Below, one piece after another: positions 22,670-31,777 of a stretch of 46,360 bases of DNA; position 1 is the stretch's first letter, and each line of letters starts with the position of its first letter. The notes below the pieces were generated by a model. The model was not told the origin of the DNA and searched no databases. It saw only the letters and a program-made list of their open reading frames with translations. The translations under genes were made by a program, and so were the position numbers. This DNA is from Blautia sp. MSJ-9 (GTDB lineage Bacteria; Bacillota; Clostridia; Lachnospirales; Lachnospiraceae). Location of the stretch: contig NZ_JAHLQG010000025.1 of NCBI RefSeq assembly GCF_018919065.1, positions 1 to 46,360 of the forward strand. The letters are read 5' to 3'.

Positions 22670-23910
22670 CAAAGAGATATCGCAAGAAGATTACAGTAGT
22701 GCTCTCCTTGGTATTACCTGTCATATTATTGTTTACAATATTAAATTGCTTTACCACGTATGTGTTTTATGAAGATTATAAATATAAAATGAATCTTATG
22801 ACAGAAATTGCAGCAAAGGAAAAATTTTCCGGGCTGGATGCTGTTTCGGAATTGCTTAAGGATAAGGATATTGAAACCAACGAACAGGGAAGGCGATTAT
22901 TGGAGCAATATGGATACTGGGGAAATAAAGGGAATGTGTTTTATTCGCAATTCCGGCATCAGGTTATGGTGACCGGTGCTGTAAGCACTGTGATATGCGT
23001 GCTTCTTTTGATTATTTTATTTTATTGGAAGAAGACAGAAGATGCGTGTCATCAGAAAATTTTAGACCAGTTAGAAGAAATTCTGATCAGATTCCGTGAA
23101 AATAAATTTGATGATTTACTGAAAACGGAAAATCACGCTGAACTGGAAAAATTGAATGACCAGCTTGAAGCAATCGGACATCATATTCAGTTGCTAAAGG
23201 AAGAAGCACGGGAAGAAAAAGAGAGCACGAAAGAAATGGTTTCTGATATCTCTCACCAGTTAAAGACACCGGTTGCAGCTTTGGATACATGTTTTAGTGT
23301 GCTGATGCAGAATGACTTAAGTGCCACAGAACAGGAGGAGTTTCGTATCCGTTGTCGGAGTGCTCTGGATGGACTGGAGACATTATTGCAGTCGCTTCTT
23401 GAAATATCCAAGATGGAAACCGGACTGATTCAGATTAATAAGAAAAAACTTCCGCTTATGGATACTGTCATATCTGCTGTGAACCGTACTTATCCAAAAG
23501 CGGATGAGAAAGAAATTGAATTCGTTTTTGACTATGCAAGAGAGCTGGAAACATGCATGGTTGTGCAGGATAAAAGGTGGCTTGGTGAAGCTTTTATCAA
23601 CGTTCTGGATAATGCGGTCAAGTACAGTCCGGGTGGTTCAAAAATATTTATCCGGTTACAAAAAAGAAACGATCTTGTAAGAATGGAAATTGAGGATCAG
23701 GGAATCGGTATTCCGCAGAATGAGTATCACAAAATTTTTCAACGATTTTACAGAGGAGGTTCCAGGGAGGTCAGGGAAGAGAGTGGCACGGGAATCGGAC
23801 TTTTTCTATCGAGAGAAATTATCGAAAAACACGCAGGTACGATTACGGTAACCTCCGGCAAAAAGAAAAAAGGAAGCACGTTTGTGATTCAATTACCATA
23901 TGTTGGTTAA
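22666..23910 (+). CDS. Sensor histidine kinase of the ABC-transporter module
   Basis: It starts at GTG 22666 inside the regulator stop, with GGAGG at good spacing. 414 residues: a first transmembrane helix near 10-32, an extracellular loop of about 75 residues, a second helix near 105-128, then a linker and HisKA with His in MVSDISHQLKTPVAALD. HATPase has NVLDNAVKYSPGGSK, DQGIGIP and GTGIGLFLS. The short external loop suggests that it does not sense on its own and may receive the signal from the transporter encoded next, as in Bce-type systems; this is inference. A terminator follows. Confidence 0.9.
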   Translation: MTKRYRKKITVVLSLVLPVILLFTILNCFTTYVFYEDYKYKMNLMTEIAAKEKFSGLDAVSELLKDKDIETNEQGRRLLEQYGYWGNKGNVFYSQFRHQVMVTGAVSTVICVLLLIILFYWKKTEDACHQKILDQLEEILIRFRENKFDDLLKTENHAELEKLNDQLEAIGHHIQLLKEEAREEKESTKEMVSDISHQLKTPVAALDTCFSVLMQNDLSATEQEEFRIRCRSALDGLETLLQSLLEISKMETGLIQINKKKLPLMDTVISAVNRTYPKADEKEIEFVFDYARELETCMVVQDKRWLGEAFINVLDNAVKYSPGGSKIFIRLQKRNDLVRMEIEDQGIGIPQNEYHKIFQRFYRGGSREVREESGTGIGLFLSREIIEKHAGTITVTSGKKKKGSTFVIQLPYVG

Positions 23911-23919
23911 ATTTTAAGT

Positions 23920-23994
23920 GAGCAGAAATCTTACAATTCTGTAAGATTTCTGCTCGTTTTTTGAAAGTGAAATGAAAGATTGTCCTGATACAAT
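23920..23994 (+). promoter_or_regulatory. Terminator hairpin containing a BceR-like operator, plus promoter
   Basis: GAGCAGAAATCTTACA (23920-23935) and its complement (23940-23955) form a 16-bp stem with a 4-base loop, followed by six T; this ends the regulator/kinase transcript. The centre reads TTACA-ATTC-TGTAA, which is the TNACA-N4-TGTAA pattern described for BceR-type regulators. A TACAAT -10 candidate follows at 23989-23994, about 52 bases from the operator centre. The site may thus both end one transcript and activate the next, that of the ABC genes. Confidence 0.6.
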
Positions 23995-24087
23995 TTGGAT
24001 GTAGGTTGAAAAATGACCAAATATATAAACAGGCAAAGAAAGCGTGCTGAAAAGGTACGCTTTACAGAATTGAAAAGGAGGCAACAC

Positions 24088-24762
24088 ATGAGTGTGATAT
24101 TAGAAACCAAGCAGCTTTGTAAGTTTTATGGCGCAGGTGAGAATCAGGTCAAAGCGGTCAATCAGGTGGACATTCAGATTGAGCAGGGAGAATTTGTCGC
24201 AATTGTTGGAAAGTCAGGTTCCGGTAAAAGTACATTACTTCATATGCTTGGAGGGCTAGACACCCCGACAAAAGGCAGTGTTACTTTAGCAGGGAAAGAT
24301 TTATACAGGATGAAGGAAGATGCCCTTGCTGTTTTCCGCAGAAGAAAAATCGGATTTGTTTTTCAGGCATTTAATCTGGTTTCATCTGTTAATGTCTGGG
24401 AAAATATTGTACTGCCACTGGGGCTGGATGGAAGAAAAGTGGATGAAGCGTATGTAAATGATATTATTGCAACTCTGGGGATTGAAAACCGGATTTATAA
24501 TCTGCCAAATCAGTTATCCGGAGGACAGCAGCAGAGAGTAGCAATTGCAAGAGCACTGGTGAATCGTCCGGAAATTATATTTGCAGATGAGCCGACAGGA
24601 AATCTTGATTCTAAGACCAGTGATGAGGTAATCGCTCTGCTTAAGATGACAGCAAAAAAATATGGACAGACAATTGTAATGATTACCCATGATGACGAAA
24701 TTGCACAGGTCGCTGACCGTATTCTGGTGATTGAGGACGGACAGGTGGTGGATTTCAGATGA
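24088..24762 (+). CDS. ABC transporter ATP-binding protein (MacB/LolD-type)
   Basis: ATG 24088 follows AAAAGGAGG; an upstream in-frame ATG at 24013 lacks a ribosome site. 225 residues with Walker A GKSGSGKST near 42, Q-loop FQAFNL, signature LSGGQQQRVAIARAL, Walker B IIFADEPTGNLD and switch His in ITHDDE. This is the short ATPase type that pairs with FtsX-domain permeases to export or detach peptides, lipids or lipoproteins. It overlaps the permease gene by four bases. Confidence 0.93.
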   Translation: MSVILETKQLCKFYGAGENQVKAVNQVDIQIEQGEFVAIVGKSGSGKSTLLHMLGGLDTPTKGSVTLAGKDLYRMKEDALAVFRRRKIGFVFQAFNLVSSVNVWENIVLPLGLDGRKVDEAYVNDIIATLGIENRIYNLPNQLSGGQQQRVAIARALVNRPEIIFADEPTGNLDSKTSDEVIALLKMTAKKYGQTIVMITHDDEIAQVADRILVIEDGQVVDFR

Positions 24763-27188
24763 AGACAATAAGCAGGATTGCATATAGCAATGACAAAAGG
24801 AACAGGACAAGAAGTATACTGATCATGATGGCAATCTGTCTGACCACGATGCTGCTTGTTATCATCAGTACTGTGGGAAATGGGGTAATTCATTTACAGA
24901 AAAGTCAGGCGGCAAGCTCATACGGAAGCAATTACGGCCTGTTTATCGCCGCAGATGGTACGCAATTAAAAGAAGTGGAACGCAGAGCTGAGATATCTGA
25001 TATCGGCATCATGTGTACGGAGGGCATCCTGAAAGGAAATGAAAATGGCGGCTTTGTCAGTGCGGATGAAACGGTCAGGAAAATGCTTCCCTATAATCAG
25101 GAATATGTGTTGAAGGAAGGTACCTATCCGGAAAAGTCGCAGGAAATTGCCGCAGGACGCGCTTTCTTTGATGCAGTGGGATACCATGATGTAAAGGTCG
25201 GAGACACCGTAACATTGGAGTACCGTTCCGGCATGCAGTCGGAATACGCACCGGTGGAATTTACTGTCAGCGGGATTTTATATGACCGGGATGAATATAC
25301 CATCGAGGCTTCCTATGTTGTATTCGGTTCGCAGGATTTTTATAATGAGCGTGTTGCGGAGGGTGACAGGCAATATAATACCTATTTTACCTTGAGCGAT
25401 TCTGCAAATGTATCTATGAATAATGTTGCGCCTGTTATAAAAGAAATCGCGGATTCCTGCGGCATTGACCAGAAAAACGTGATCATCAATGACCTCTACC
25501 TGCAGTGGGTATTGCAGCCGAGCTATGAAATGATTGTGGTTTGTGGAACCCTGATCCTCGGAATCGTGCTGTTTTCCGTTGTGGTCATTTATAATATCTT
25601 CCAGGTCGGGATCGCCCAGAAGGTTCAGGAGTACGGAAAAATCAAGGCGCTGGGTGCAACCAGAAAGCAGATGAAGCAGTTGATCTTTCGTGAGGGCATT
25701 CTTCTGGCGGTTCCTTCGATACCGCTGGGGCTGCTGTTTGGTTTCCTGATTGCAAAAGTCAGCTTCAACTGGCTGGTGGAGCAGGGAAATCTGGTATCGT
25801 CCGGAATCAAGAACCATCAGGTGCCTCTGTTTTCACTGACAATTATGCTCATCTGCATTTTTGTATCGTTTCTTACGGTCGTTTTGGCTTTGCGCAAACC
25901 CATGAAAATTGTTTCCCGGATTTCACCCATCGAAGCGACACGGTATCTTGACGGCTCCAAAACACAAAAACAGGGCAGACGAAAAGGCAGAAAAGATGTC
26001 ACCGTTTTCTCCATGGCAATGGCAAATGTGACAGGCAATCCGAAAAGAACCATTGCTACGATTCTTACCATGGGGCTTTCCTGTGTATTGTTTGTAATTA
26101 TCTCTAATTATGTTGGGAATATTGACACGGAGCACGAGGCGCGGATTGCAATCAACCATGGACAATTTGAGTTGCAGCTGGATTATTCCCAGAATTATGA
26201 TGAAGCCTATTCGGAGAATAATCTGGACACAATCCTACAGAACAACCCACTGAATGATTCTTTGATTAAAGAAATCAAATCCATCCCCGGTGTAACGGAT
26301 GTACTGACGAGAGAAATCGTCTCTGCAGATTTGAATGGAACAAAATTTCCGGTTGCAATCGTAAATCAAGAGGATTTTGAAATGATGCGCGGGGATGGCG
26401 ATATCGGTTCCATGGACTATGCACAGGCTGTCAAAAACGGGGATGTTTTCTTTGGCTGGTCCATGTGGATGGAAGCTGACGGGTATTCTGCGGGTGCACC
26501 GATTACATTCAACTTTGATAACGGAAGCGGAACCTATACCTATCATGGAAAAATCGCAGGCTCCTTTGTAAGCGCGGACACTTATCTGGTCATTCCGGAA
26601 GAAGTATACCGCTCTGTAAATCCGAAAGGGACATCTTATGGATACCTGTGGGTGGATTGTGCTAAAAAAGATGTGGCATCTGTAGAGCAAAGCCTGAATG
26701 ACCTGCTCTCCGATACTTCTCATATCAAGCTGAACACCTATCACGCAGAATTGCAAACCGCAGAATACGCAAGCCGTATGATGAAGCTTGGCTGCTATCT
26801 GTTCATGGCAATTGTCGGTCTCATTGGGTTTATGAATCTGGCAAACACCATGATCATCAATATCACCACGAAGAAGCAGGAATACGGTGTGCTGCAAGCG
26901 GTAGGCATGACCAATAAGCAGTTGAATCTGTGCTTACAAATACAGGGCTTGATTTTTACGGTTGGCACCATCTGCGTCGCACTTGCTGCCGGTCTGCCCC
27001 TTGGCTATGCACTGTTTTCCTATGCGAAGCATAATGGGATTTTTGGAATGAACGTTTATCACGTTCCTCTTATCCCGATTCTTGTTATGATTCTTCTGGT
27101 TGGTATTCTACAAATTGTGCTTTCCTGTGTTTTAAGCAGTAATCTGAAAAAGGAAACGCTGGTAGAAAGAATAAGGTATCAGGGATAG
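24759..27188 (+). CDS. FtsX-domain ABC transporter permease, 809 aa
   Basis: A tandem-domain permease. A first transmembrane helix near 20-42 is followed by an extracellular domain to about 245, then three helices with the FtsX motif YGKIKALGATRKQMKQLI near residue 288-305. The second half repeats this plan: a helix near 430-450, an extracellular domain, helices near 670-690, and YGVLQAVGMTNKQLN near 710-725. With the ATPase and the adjacent two-component system it resembles Firmicutes modules that detect and resist antimicrobial peptides. It is not a canonical BceB, which has one large loop. Lipoprotein or peptide export is an alternative. Confidence 0.88.
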   Translation: MKTISRIAYSNDKRNRTRSILIMMAICLTTMLLVIISTVGNGVIHLQKSQAASSYGSNYGLFIAADGTQLKEVERRAEISDIGIMCTEGILKGNENGGFVSADETVRKMLPYNQEYVLKEGTYPEKSQEIAAGRAFFDAVGYHDVKVGDTVTLEYRSGMQSEYAPVEFTVSGILYDRDEYTIEASYVVFGSQDFYNERVAEGDRQYNTYFTLSDSANVSMNNVAPVIKEIADSCGIDQKNVIINDLYLQWVLQPSYEMIVVCGTLILGIVLFSVVVIYNIFQVGIAQKVQEYGKIKALGATRKQMKQLIFREGILLAVPSIPLGLLFGFLIAKVSFNWLVEQGNLVSSGIKNHQVPLFSLTIMLICIFVSFLTVVLALRKPMKIVSRISPIEATRYLDGSKTQKQGRRKGRKDVTVFSMAMANVTGNPKRTIATILTMGLSCVLFVIISNYVGNIDTEHEARIAINHGQFELQLDYSQNYDEAYSENNLDTILQNNPLNDSLIKEIKSIPGVTDVLTREIVSADLNGTKFPVAIVNQEDFEMMRGDGDIGSMDYAQAVKNGDVFFGWSMWMEADGYSAGAPITFNFDNGSGTYTYHGKIAGSFVSADTYLVIPEEVYRSVNPKGTSYGYLWVDCAKKDVASVEQSLNDLLSDTSHIKLNTYHAELQTAEYASRMMKLGCYLFMAIVGLIGFMNLANTMIINITTKKQEYGVLQAVGMTNKQLNLCLQIQGLIFTVGTICVALAAGLPLGYALFSYAKHNGIFGMNVYHVPLIPILVMILLVGILQIVLSCVLSSNLKKETLVERIRYQG

Positions 27189-27306
27189 CAAGTATTGCTG
27201 GGATATCCTCAGTATCATAACAGGAATTAAAAGCACTTGGCTTCAAAAAGTTTTGTACTTTTGACAAAATGCAACCGATTTTTCATCAATTATAATAAAT
27301 TTGATT

Positions 27307-27342
27307 AAGCAGCCTGTGTGTAATGAAGCATACAGGCTGCTT
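27307..27342 (-). terminator. Hairpin terminator between convergent genes
   Basis: AAGCAGCCTGT (27307-27317) and ACAGGCTGCTT (27332-27342) form an 11-bp stem. It lies immediately after the stop of the minus-strand gene at 27348 and may also stop plus-strand transcripts. Confidence 0.7.
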
Positions 27343-27347
27343 GCATT

Positions 27348-27653
27348 TTATAACTCTAATAAATCTTCTGCATCTACCCACATCTGTAAATTGCCCTCAA
27401 GATATAATCTCGCATATTCAAGTGGTTCATCGACTGCAAGTGAAGTCAATGCACAGTCTGATCCGGGTGTGGTTTTTAAATCCTTTTCGGCTTCCCAGCA
27501 GTCAATGCGAAGCATATAGCCAACATTTCTGAAAGTCAATTTGATGTTGGACGGTATCCTGTAACGAGTGCTTTCAAAAGATGAGCAAAAGATTTCAGAC
27601 TTCTGCTCATCTTTATACAATCTTAATTTCAAAACAAACTTACTTACGCCCAT
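27348..27653 (-). CDS. Hypothetical protein, 101 aa
   Basis: A minus-strand frame starts at ATG 27653 (MGVSKFVLKLRLYKDEQKSE) and ends five bases before a hairpin terminator. It has no signal peptide or membrane segment. The C-terminus is acidic and aromatic (EYARLYLEGNLQMWVDAEDL). No good ribosome site is visible before the ATG. The terminator position and the normal amino-acid mix favour a real gene. No family is recognised. Confidence 0.5.
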   Translation of the reverse strand: MGVSKFVLKLRLYKDEQKSEIFCSSFESTRYRIPSNIKLTFRNVGYMLRIDCWEAEKDLKTTPGSDCALTSLAVDEPLEYARLYLEGNLQMWVDAEDLLEL

Positions 27654-27718
27654 TTAACACAAATAAAGATAGAATAAAGGAAATATAAAAAAGAAATTAA
27701 GATTATGGGGATATAGTT

Positions 27719-29053
27719 ATGCAACAGACAAACAGATCAAGACATCGACATATAACATCATTTCAAGTGATTAGTTTAGGGTTTTTATCCGTGATTCTCT
27801 TAGGTAGTCTGCTTTTGATGCTGCCGATTGCTACAAAAAGCGGTCAGTGTACCTCCTTTTTGGATGCTTTGTTTACCGCAACTTCTGCGGTTTGTGTGAC
27901 GGGACTGGTTATTAATGATACGGCAACCTACTGGTCTTTATTTGGCCAAGGAGTTATTTTACTGCTGATTCAAATCGGAGGTATGGGAATTATTACGATT
28001 GCGCTTGCTGTTGTTTCCGGACGCAAAATCGGGTTGATGCAGCGAAGTACCATGCAAGAGGCAATTTCGGCTCCAACGGTGGGTGGTATTGTGCGGAGAA
28101 CGCAATTTATTATTCGGACTACTATTCTTATCGAAATCATTGGTGCGGTTCTTTTAGCCCCTGTTTTTTGCAGGGACTTTGGGTTTTGGAAAGGAATATG
28201 GTATTCACTGTTCCATTCTATTTCTGCTTTTTGCAATGCAGGATTTGATCTAATCGGTATAAGAACCCCTTTTTCCTCGTTGACCTCTTATTCTGTACAG
28301 CCGATTGTAAATCTTGTAATTATGATGCTGATTATTGCAGGAGGTATTGGATTCCTTACCTGGGAGGATATAAAGAATCATAAATGGCATTTAAAAAAAT
28401 ACCGGATGCAAAGCAAGGTGATTTTTATGGTAACAGGAATATTGATATTCTTACCGGCTCTTTACTTTTTTTATTTTGAGTTTTCAAATGTGCCTCTTAC
28501 AGAAAGAGTATGGGTTTCCTTGTTTCAATCCGTTACGCCGAGAACAGCAGGATTCAATACGGCAGATTTGACTTTACTCAGTGAAGTTGGGCAAATGCTT
28601 ATCATTATGCTGATGCTCATCGGTGGATCGCCTGGTTCCACTGCAGGTGGTATGAAAACGACAACTCTTGCAGTTCTCGTTTCATCGGCATTATCTGTAT
28701 TTAGAAAAAAGGAACACACCCATTTTTTCGGCAGACAAATTCCAGATGGCACTATCAGAAATGCAGCTACGATTTTTTTGATGTATATCGTTTTATTCCT
28801 TGTCGGAGGAATGGTAATTAGCAGAACAGAAGATATTCCACTTATGACCGCTTTGTTTGAGACGGCGTCGGCAATCGGGACGGTAGGGTTATCGTTGGGA
28901 ATAACTCCTGACCTGGGGCTTGTTTCCCATATAATCTTGATTTGCCTGATGTTTTTTGGCAGAGTGGGAGGATTGACCTTGATTTTTGCTACCATTTCTG
29001 AAAAAAAGCCTAACGGTTCAAAATATCCTCAGGAAAAAATTACAGTAGGTTAA
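27719..29053 (+). CDS. ktrB: TrkH/KtrB-type potassium transporter membrane subunit
   Basis: 444 residues with the four M1-P-M2 repeats of the Trk/Ktr superfamily. Selectivity-filter segments are visible as SAVCVTGLV near 57, SAFCNAGFDL near 170, TPRTAGFNT near 277 and SAIGTVGLSLG near 385. GGSPGSTAGGMKTTT near 305 is the flexible gate loop region. Length and filter sequence favour the KtrB branch. It works with the RCK-domain protein encoded 13 bases downstream to import K+ (or Na+-coupled K+). Confidence 0.92.
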   Translation: MQQTNRSRHRHITSFQVISLGFLSVILLGSLLLMLPIATKSGQCTSFLDALFTATSAVCVTGLVINDTATYWSLFGQGVILLLIQIGGMGIITIALAVVSGRKIGLMQRSTMQEAISAPTVGGIVRRTQFIIRTTILIEIIGAVLLAPVFCRDFGFWKGIWYSLFHSISAFCNAGFDLIGIRTPFSSLTSYSVQPIVNLVIMMLIIAGGIGFLTWEDIKNHKWHLKKYRMQSKVIFMVTGILIFLPALYFFYFEFSNVPLTERVWVSLFQSVTPRTAGFNTADLTLLSEVGQMLIIMLMLIGGSPGSTAGGMKTTTLAVLVSSALSVFRKKEHTHFFGRQIPDGTIRNAATIFLMYIVLFLVGGMVISRTEDIPLMTALFETASAIGTVGLSLGITPDLGLVSHIILICLMFFGRVGGLTLIFATISEKKPNGSKYPQEKITVG

Positions 29054-29066
29054 GGAGAATAAAAAA

Positions 29067-29714
29067 ATGAAATCAATATTACTTATCGGTCTGGGAAGAT
29101 TCGGACGGCACATTGCTATAAAATTAGATGAATTGCATCATCATGTGATGGCGGTAGATAAAGAAGATACTCGAGTTGATGCTGTACTTCCCTTTGTAAC
29201 TAACGCTCAGATTGGGGATGCGACTAATGAGGATTTTTTAAGTTCGCTTGGTGTTGGAAATTTTGATGTTTGTATTGTGGCTATCGGAGATAACTTTCAG
29301 AATTCATTGGAAGTAACGTCCCTTTTGAAGGAACTCGGTGCAAGAATGGTGGTGTCTCGTGCCGCTCGTGATGTTCATGCAAAATTTCTTTTACGAAACG
29401 GCGCAGATGAAATTGTTTATCCCGAAAGGCAGCTTGCCGATTGGGTTGCGATCCGTTATAGTGCTGATCATATTTTCGATTACATAGAACTAGATGAAGA
29501 ACATGCAATCTTTGAAATATCTATACCAGGAGAATGGATAGGAAAAACAATCGGTCAGTTGGATATACGAAAAAAATATGACATCAATATTATGGCGCTG
29601 AAAACAAATGATATTATGAATTTGAAAATAAGTTCCGATACGCAGTTGTTAAAGGGCAGTACCATGCTTGTTCTTGGGGAGACGAAACATATTCAAAAAT
29701 GTTTTCATATTTAA
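29067..29714 (+). CDS. ktrA: TrkA/KtrA-type RCK regulatory subunit
   Basis: 215 residues, cytoplasmic. An N-terminal Rossmann RCK_N domain has LLIGLGRFGRHIAIKL at 4-19, an acidic end of strand 2 (AVDKED) and IGDATNEDF. A C-terminal RCK_C domain begins about residue 135. It gates the membrane subunit in response to nucleotides; RCK_C domains of this family often bind cyclic di-AMP. It is coupled to the preceding gene. Confidence 0.92.
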   Translation: MKSILLIGLGRFGRHIAIKLDELHHHVMAVDKEDTRVDAVLPFVTNAQIGDATNEDFLSSLGVGNFDVCIVAIGDNFQNSLEVTSLLKELGARMVVSRAARDVHAKFLLRNGADEIVYPERQLADWVAIRYSADHIFDYIELDEEHAIFEISIPGEWIGKTIGQLDIRKKYDINIMALKTNDIMNLKISSDTQLLKGSTMLVLGETKHIQKCFHI

Positions 29715-29735
29715 TTTTTGAAAGAAGTTGGTGAT

Positions 29736-30278
29736 ATGAAAGACTTTGTTTTACTTATAGTGGTATTGGCAGCATTTATTTATGGTTATTTTCTTATGGA
29801 AAAGCTGGATAAATTTCTCAAGGAAAATCAATCCCAAAAACTTATTTTAGATTCTAAGCTCAGGATTGGATTTGAAACACCTGCAATCATAGATTCTATT
29901 GCAGATCTATTAGAACAATTTTCAAGCGAATACCCAAACTATGAGCTGAACCTGTTCTACGGTTCTGTAAGTGAAATAATAAATGGGCTGGGAAATAATA
30001 AACTTGATTTTGGCTTTATCATAGAAAATTCCAACGATATTTTGAAAGATGAGTATTGTTCCTTATCCCTTCAAATAAAGCAAAGTGTCATTACTCCAGG
30101 CTCTATAGACATTGCGGTACATCCCATCAACACGATTGAGAAACCAGTGAGAGTGATATGGCAAAATGACATTAATTGTATGAAGGGTCTATTTGTCGAA
30201 AAATTGCGTGATTTTTTGGATCGTTTTCCGCTTTCATCTACACGCCCGAATGGAAAAAAAGAAGAAAAGGTGGTATAA
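29736..30278 (+). CDS. Membrane-anchored protein with LysR-type substrate-binding-like domain
   Basis: ATG 29736 is chosen over TTG 29718. Residues 3-20 form a transmembrane anchor (FVLLIVVLAAFIYGYFLM). From about residue 40, LRIGFETPAIIDSIADLLEQ resembles the effector domain of LysR regulators but with no HTH. It breaks off around residue 165 with a Lys/Glu-rich tail, so it covers only one lobe plus part of the second. It is 21 bases behind the RCK gene and upstream of a KdpD fragment, so it is probably part of a K+-related operon. The role is not known. Confidence 0.65.
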   Translation: MKDFVLLIVVLAAFIYGYFLMEKLDKFLKENQSQKLILDSKLRIGFETPAIIDSIADLLEQFSSEYPNYELNLFYGSVSEIINGLGNNKLDFGFIIENSNDILKDEYCSLSLQIKQSVITPGSIDIAVHPINTIEKPVRVIWQNDINCMKGLFVEKLRDFLDRFPLSSTRPNGKKEEKVV

Positions 30279-30368
30279 TCTTTATGCGATTTTAATGTCA
30301 GTGCTAAAATGCTTTTCTGAAATTTACGTATTATTCTATATAATGTTTTTGTATAAGGAGATGACCGT

Positions 30369-30983
30369 ATGAGTGAAAGCAGACACAATCCGGATCAGTT
30401 ATTAAAGGAAATCCAAGCTGATGAAGAAAACCGTAATAAAGGACATTTGAAAATCTTTTTCGGATATGCAGCTGGTGTGGGTAAAACCTACGCCATGTTA
30501 GAAGCAGCTCATATGGAAAAACAGCAGGGAATTGACGTGATAGCCGGTTATGTAGAACCCCACGCACATCCCAAAACAGCAGCTCTTTTAAATGGCTTAG
30601 AAGTTCTTCCTACAAGAGAAGTTTTTTATAATGGTATGATACTAGACGAATTCGACATTGGCATGGCGTTGAAAAGAAAACCACAGCTTATCCTTGTAGA
30701 TGAACTTGCGCATACGAATGCCGAAGGATGCCGTCATGCAAAACGGTATCAGGACATTAAGGAACTTTTGAATGCAGGGATTGATGTCTATACGACTGTC
30801 AATGTTCAGCATATTGAAAGCCTTTGTGATACAGTTGCATCCATTACGGAAATTGTTGTACGGGAACGCATCCCGGATTCTATTTTTGATAATGCAGATC
30901 AGGTTGAATTAATAGATATTGAACCACAGGATTTGATCAACCGTTTGAATACATGTGGAGACAGTGGTGTCACTTCGTCGTAA
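30369..30983 (+). CDS. kdpD: Free-standing KdpD N-terminal domain, probably truncated
   Basis: 204 residues from ATG 30369 after AAGGAG. It contains the entire KdpD sensory ATPase-like domain: Walker A GYAAGVGKTYAML near 33-45, GYVEPHAHPKT, LILVDELAHTNAEG near 98-111, YTTVNVQHIESL and PDSIFDNADQVELIDI. In full KdpD this is followed by a USP domain, four membrane helices and the kinase; here the frame ends after PQDLINRLN plus about nine unrelated residues. No kdpE or kdpFABC is present. It may be a deletion remnant or a retained K+-sensing ATPase that works with the Ktr proteins. Confidence 0.8.
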   Translation: MSESRHNPDQLLKEIQADEENRNKGHLKIFFGYAAGVGKTYAMLEAAHMEKQQGIDVIAGYVEPHAHPKTAALLNGLEVLPTREVFYNGMILDEFDIGMALKRKPQLILVDELAHTNAEGCRHAKRYQDIKELLNAGIDVYTTVNVQHIESLCDTVASITEIVVRERIPDSIFDNADQVELIDIEPQDLINRLNTCGDSGVTSS

Positions 30984-31012
30984 ATAAATGTTTCTGATAA
31001 GAGGTAATCGCT

Positions 31013-31777
31013 ATGCAAACGTCTAAAGATTTTTTGCATATTTTTCTTGATATGGGTGATGCACTGTTAAATAGCGGTGCGGAGATTTTTCGTGTGGAGG
31101 ATACACTGAATCGAATGGGCTATGCCTGCGGGGCTGCTCAGATGAATGTTTTTGTGATCACTTCCAGTATTGTTATTACTATGGAATTTCCAGGAGAAGG
31201 AGCGCGTACTCAGACTCGCAGGATCCGTGAAGGCGGTGGAAATGATTTCACCAAGCTGGAACAGCTGAATGATCTGAGCCGCCGTTTCTGCAGTCATCCT
31301 GTTTCAGCAGCAGAACTTCGAAAAGAATTTGATAAAATCAATATAAATAAACCAAATCCTTTCTGGAAACTTCTTGGAAGTCTTCTTGCAGCGTGCAGTT
31401 TTGCACTTTTCTATGGTGGGAGCATTCCAGATACGATTGCAGCAGGGATTGGAGCTGTTCTTATCTGGGGATTGCAGCAGTATCTTCGTCCGGTGTGTAT
31501 GAATGAAGTGACTTTTCAATTTGCAGCGTCTTTTCTTACAGGCTGCGCGATCTGCGGATTTACTGTGCTCTGCCCGTTTCTTCATATGGACAAGATTATG
31601 ATCGGTGATATCATGCTCCTGATTCCGGGACTGATGTCAACAAACGCGATCAGGGATGTTCTTATTGGTGATACACTTTCCGGAATTATCCGTGTAATTG
31701 CCGCTTTACTCCTTGCTGCGGCACTGGCACTTGGATTTATGGGTGCGATCATTCTGTTTGGGAGGCTGGGACTTTGA
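31013..31777 (+). CDS. Threonine/serine exporter, ThrE N-terminal family subunit
   Basis: 254 residues. The N-terminal cytoplasmic region contains LDMGDALLNSGAEIFRVEDTLNRM, a signature of the ThrE/DUF1212 family, with AGEAT-like proteolysis-related features. Five hydrophobic segments follow between about 115 and 250. It forms a split transporter with the next gene, which overlaps it by four bases (TTGA). Export of threonine/serine or of small peptides is the known family role. Confidence 0.87.
   Translation: MQTSKDFLHIFLDMGDALLNSGAEIFRVEDTLNRMGYACGAAQMNVFVITSSIVITMEFPGEGARTQTRRIREGGGNDFTKLEQLNDLSRRFCSHPVSAAELRKEFDKININKPNPFWKLLGSLLAACSFALFYGGSIPDTIAAGIGAVLIWGLQQYLRPVCMNEVTFQFAASFLTGCAICGFTVLCPFLHMDKIMIGDIMLLIPGLMSTNAIRDVLIGDTLSGIIRVIAALLLAAALALGFMGAIILFGRLGL

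Noticed and set aside
24759..27188. Calling the permease BceB
   Set aside because: It has two FtsX domains and two extracellular domains in 809 residues, not the single large loop of BceB; only the module type is similar.
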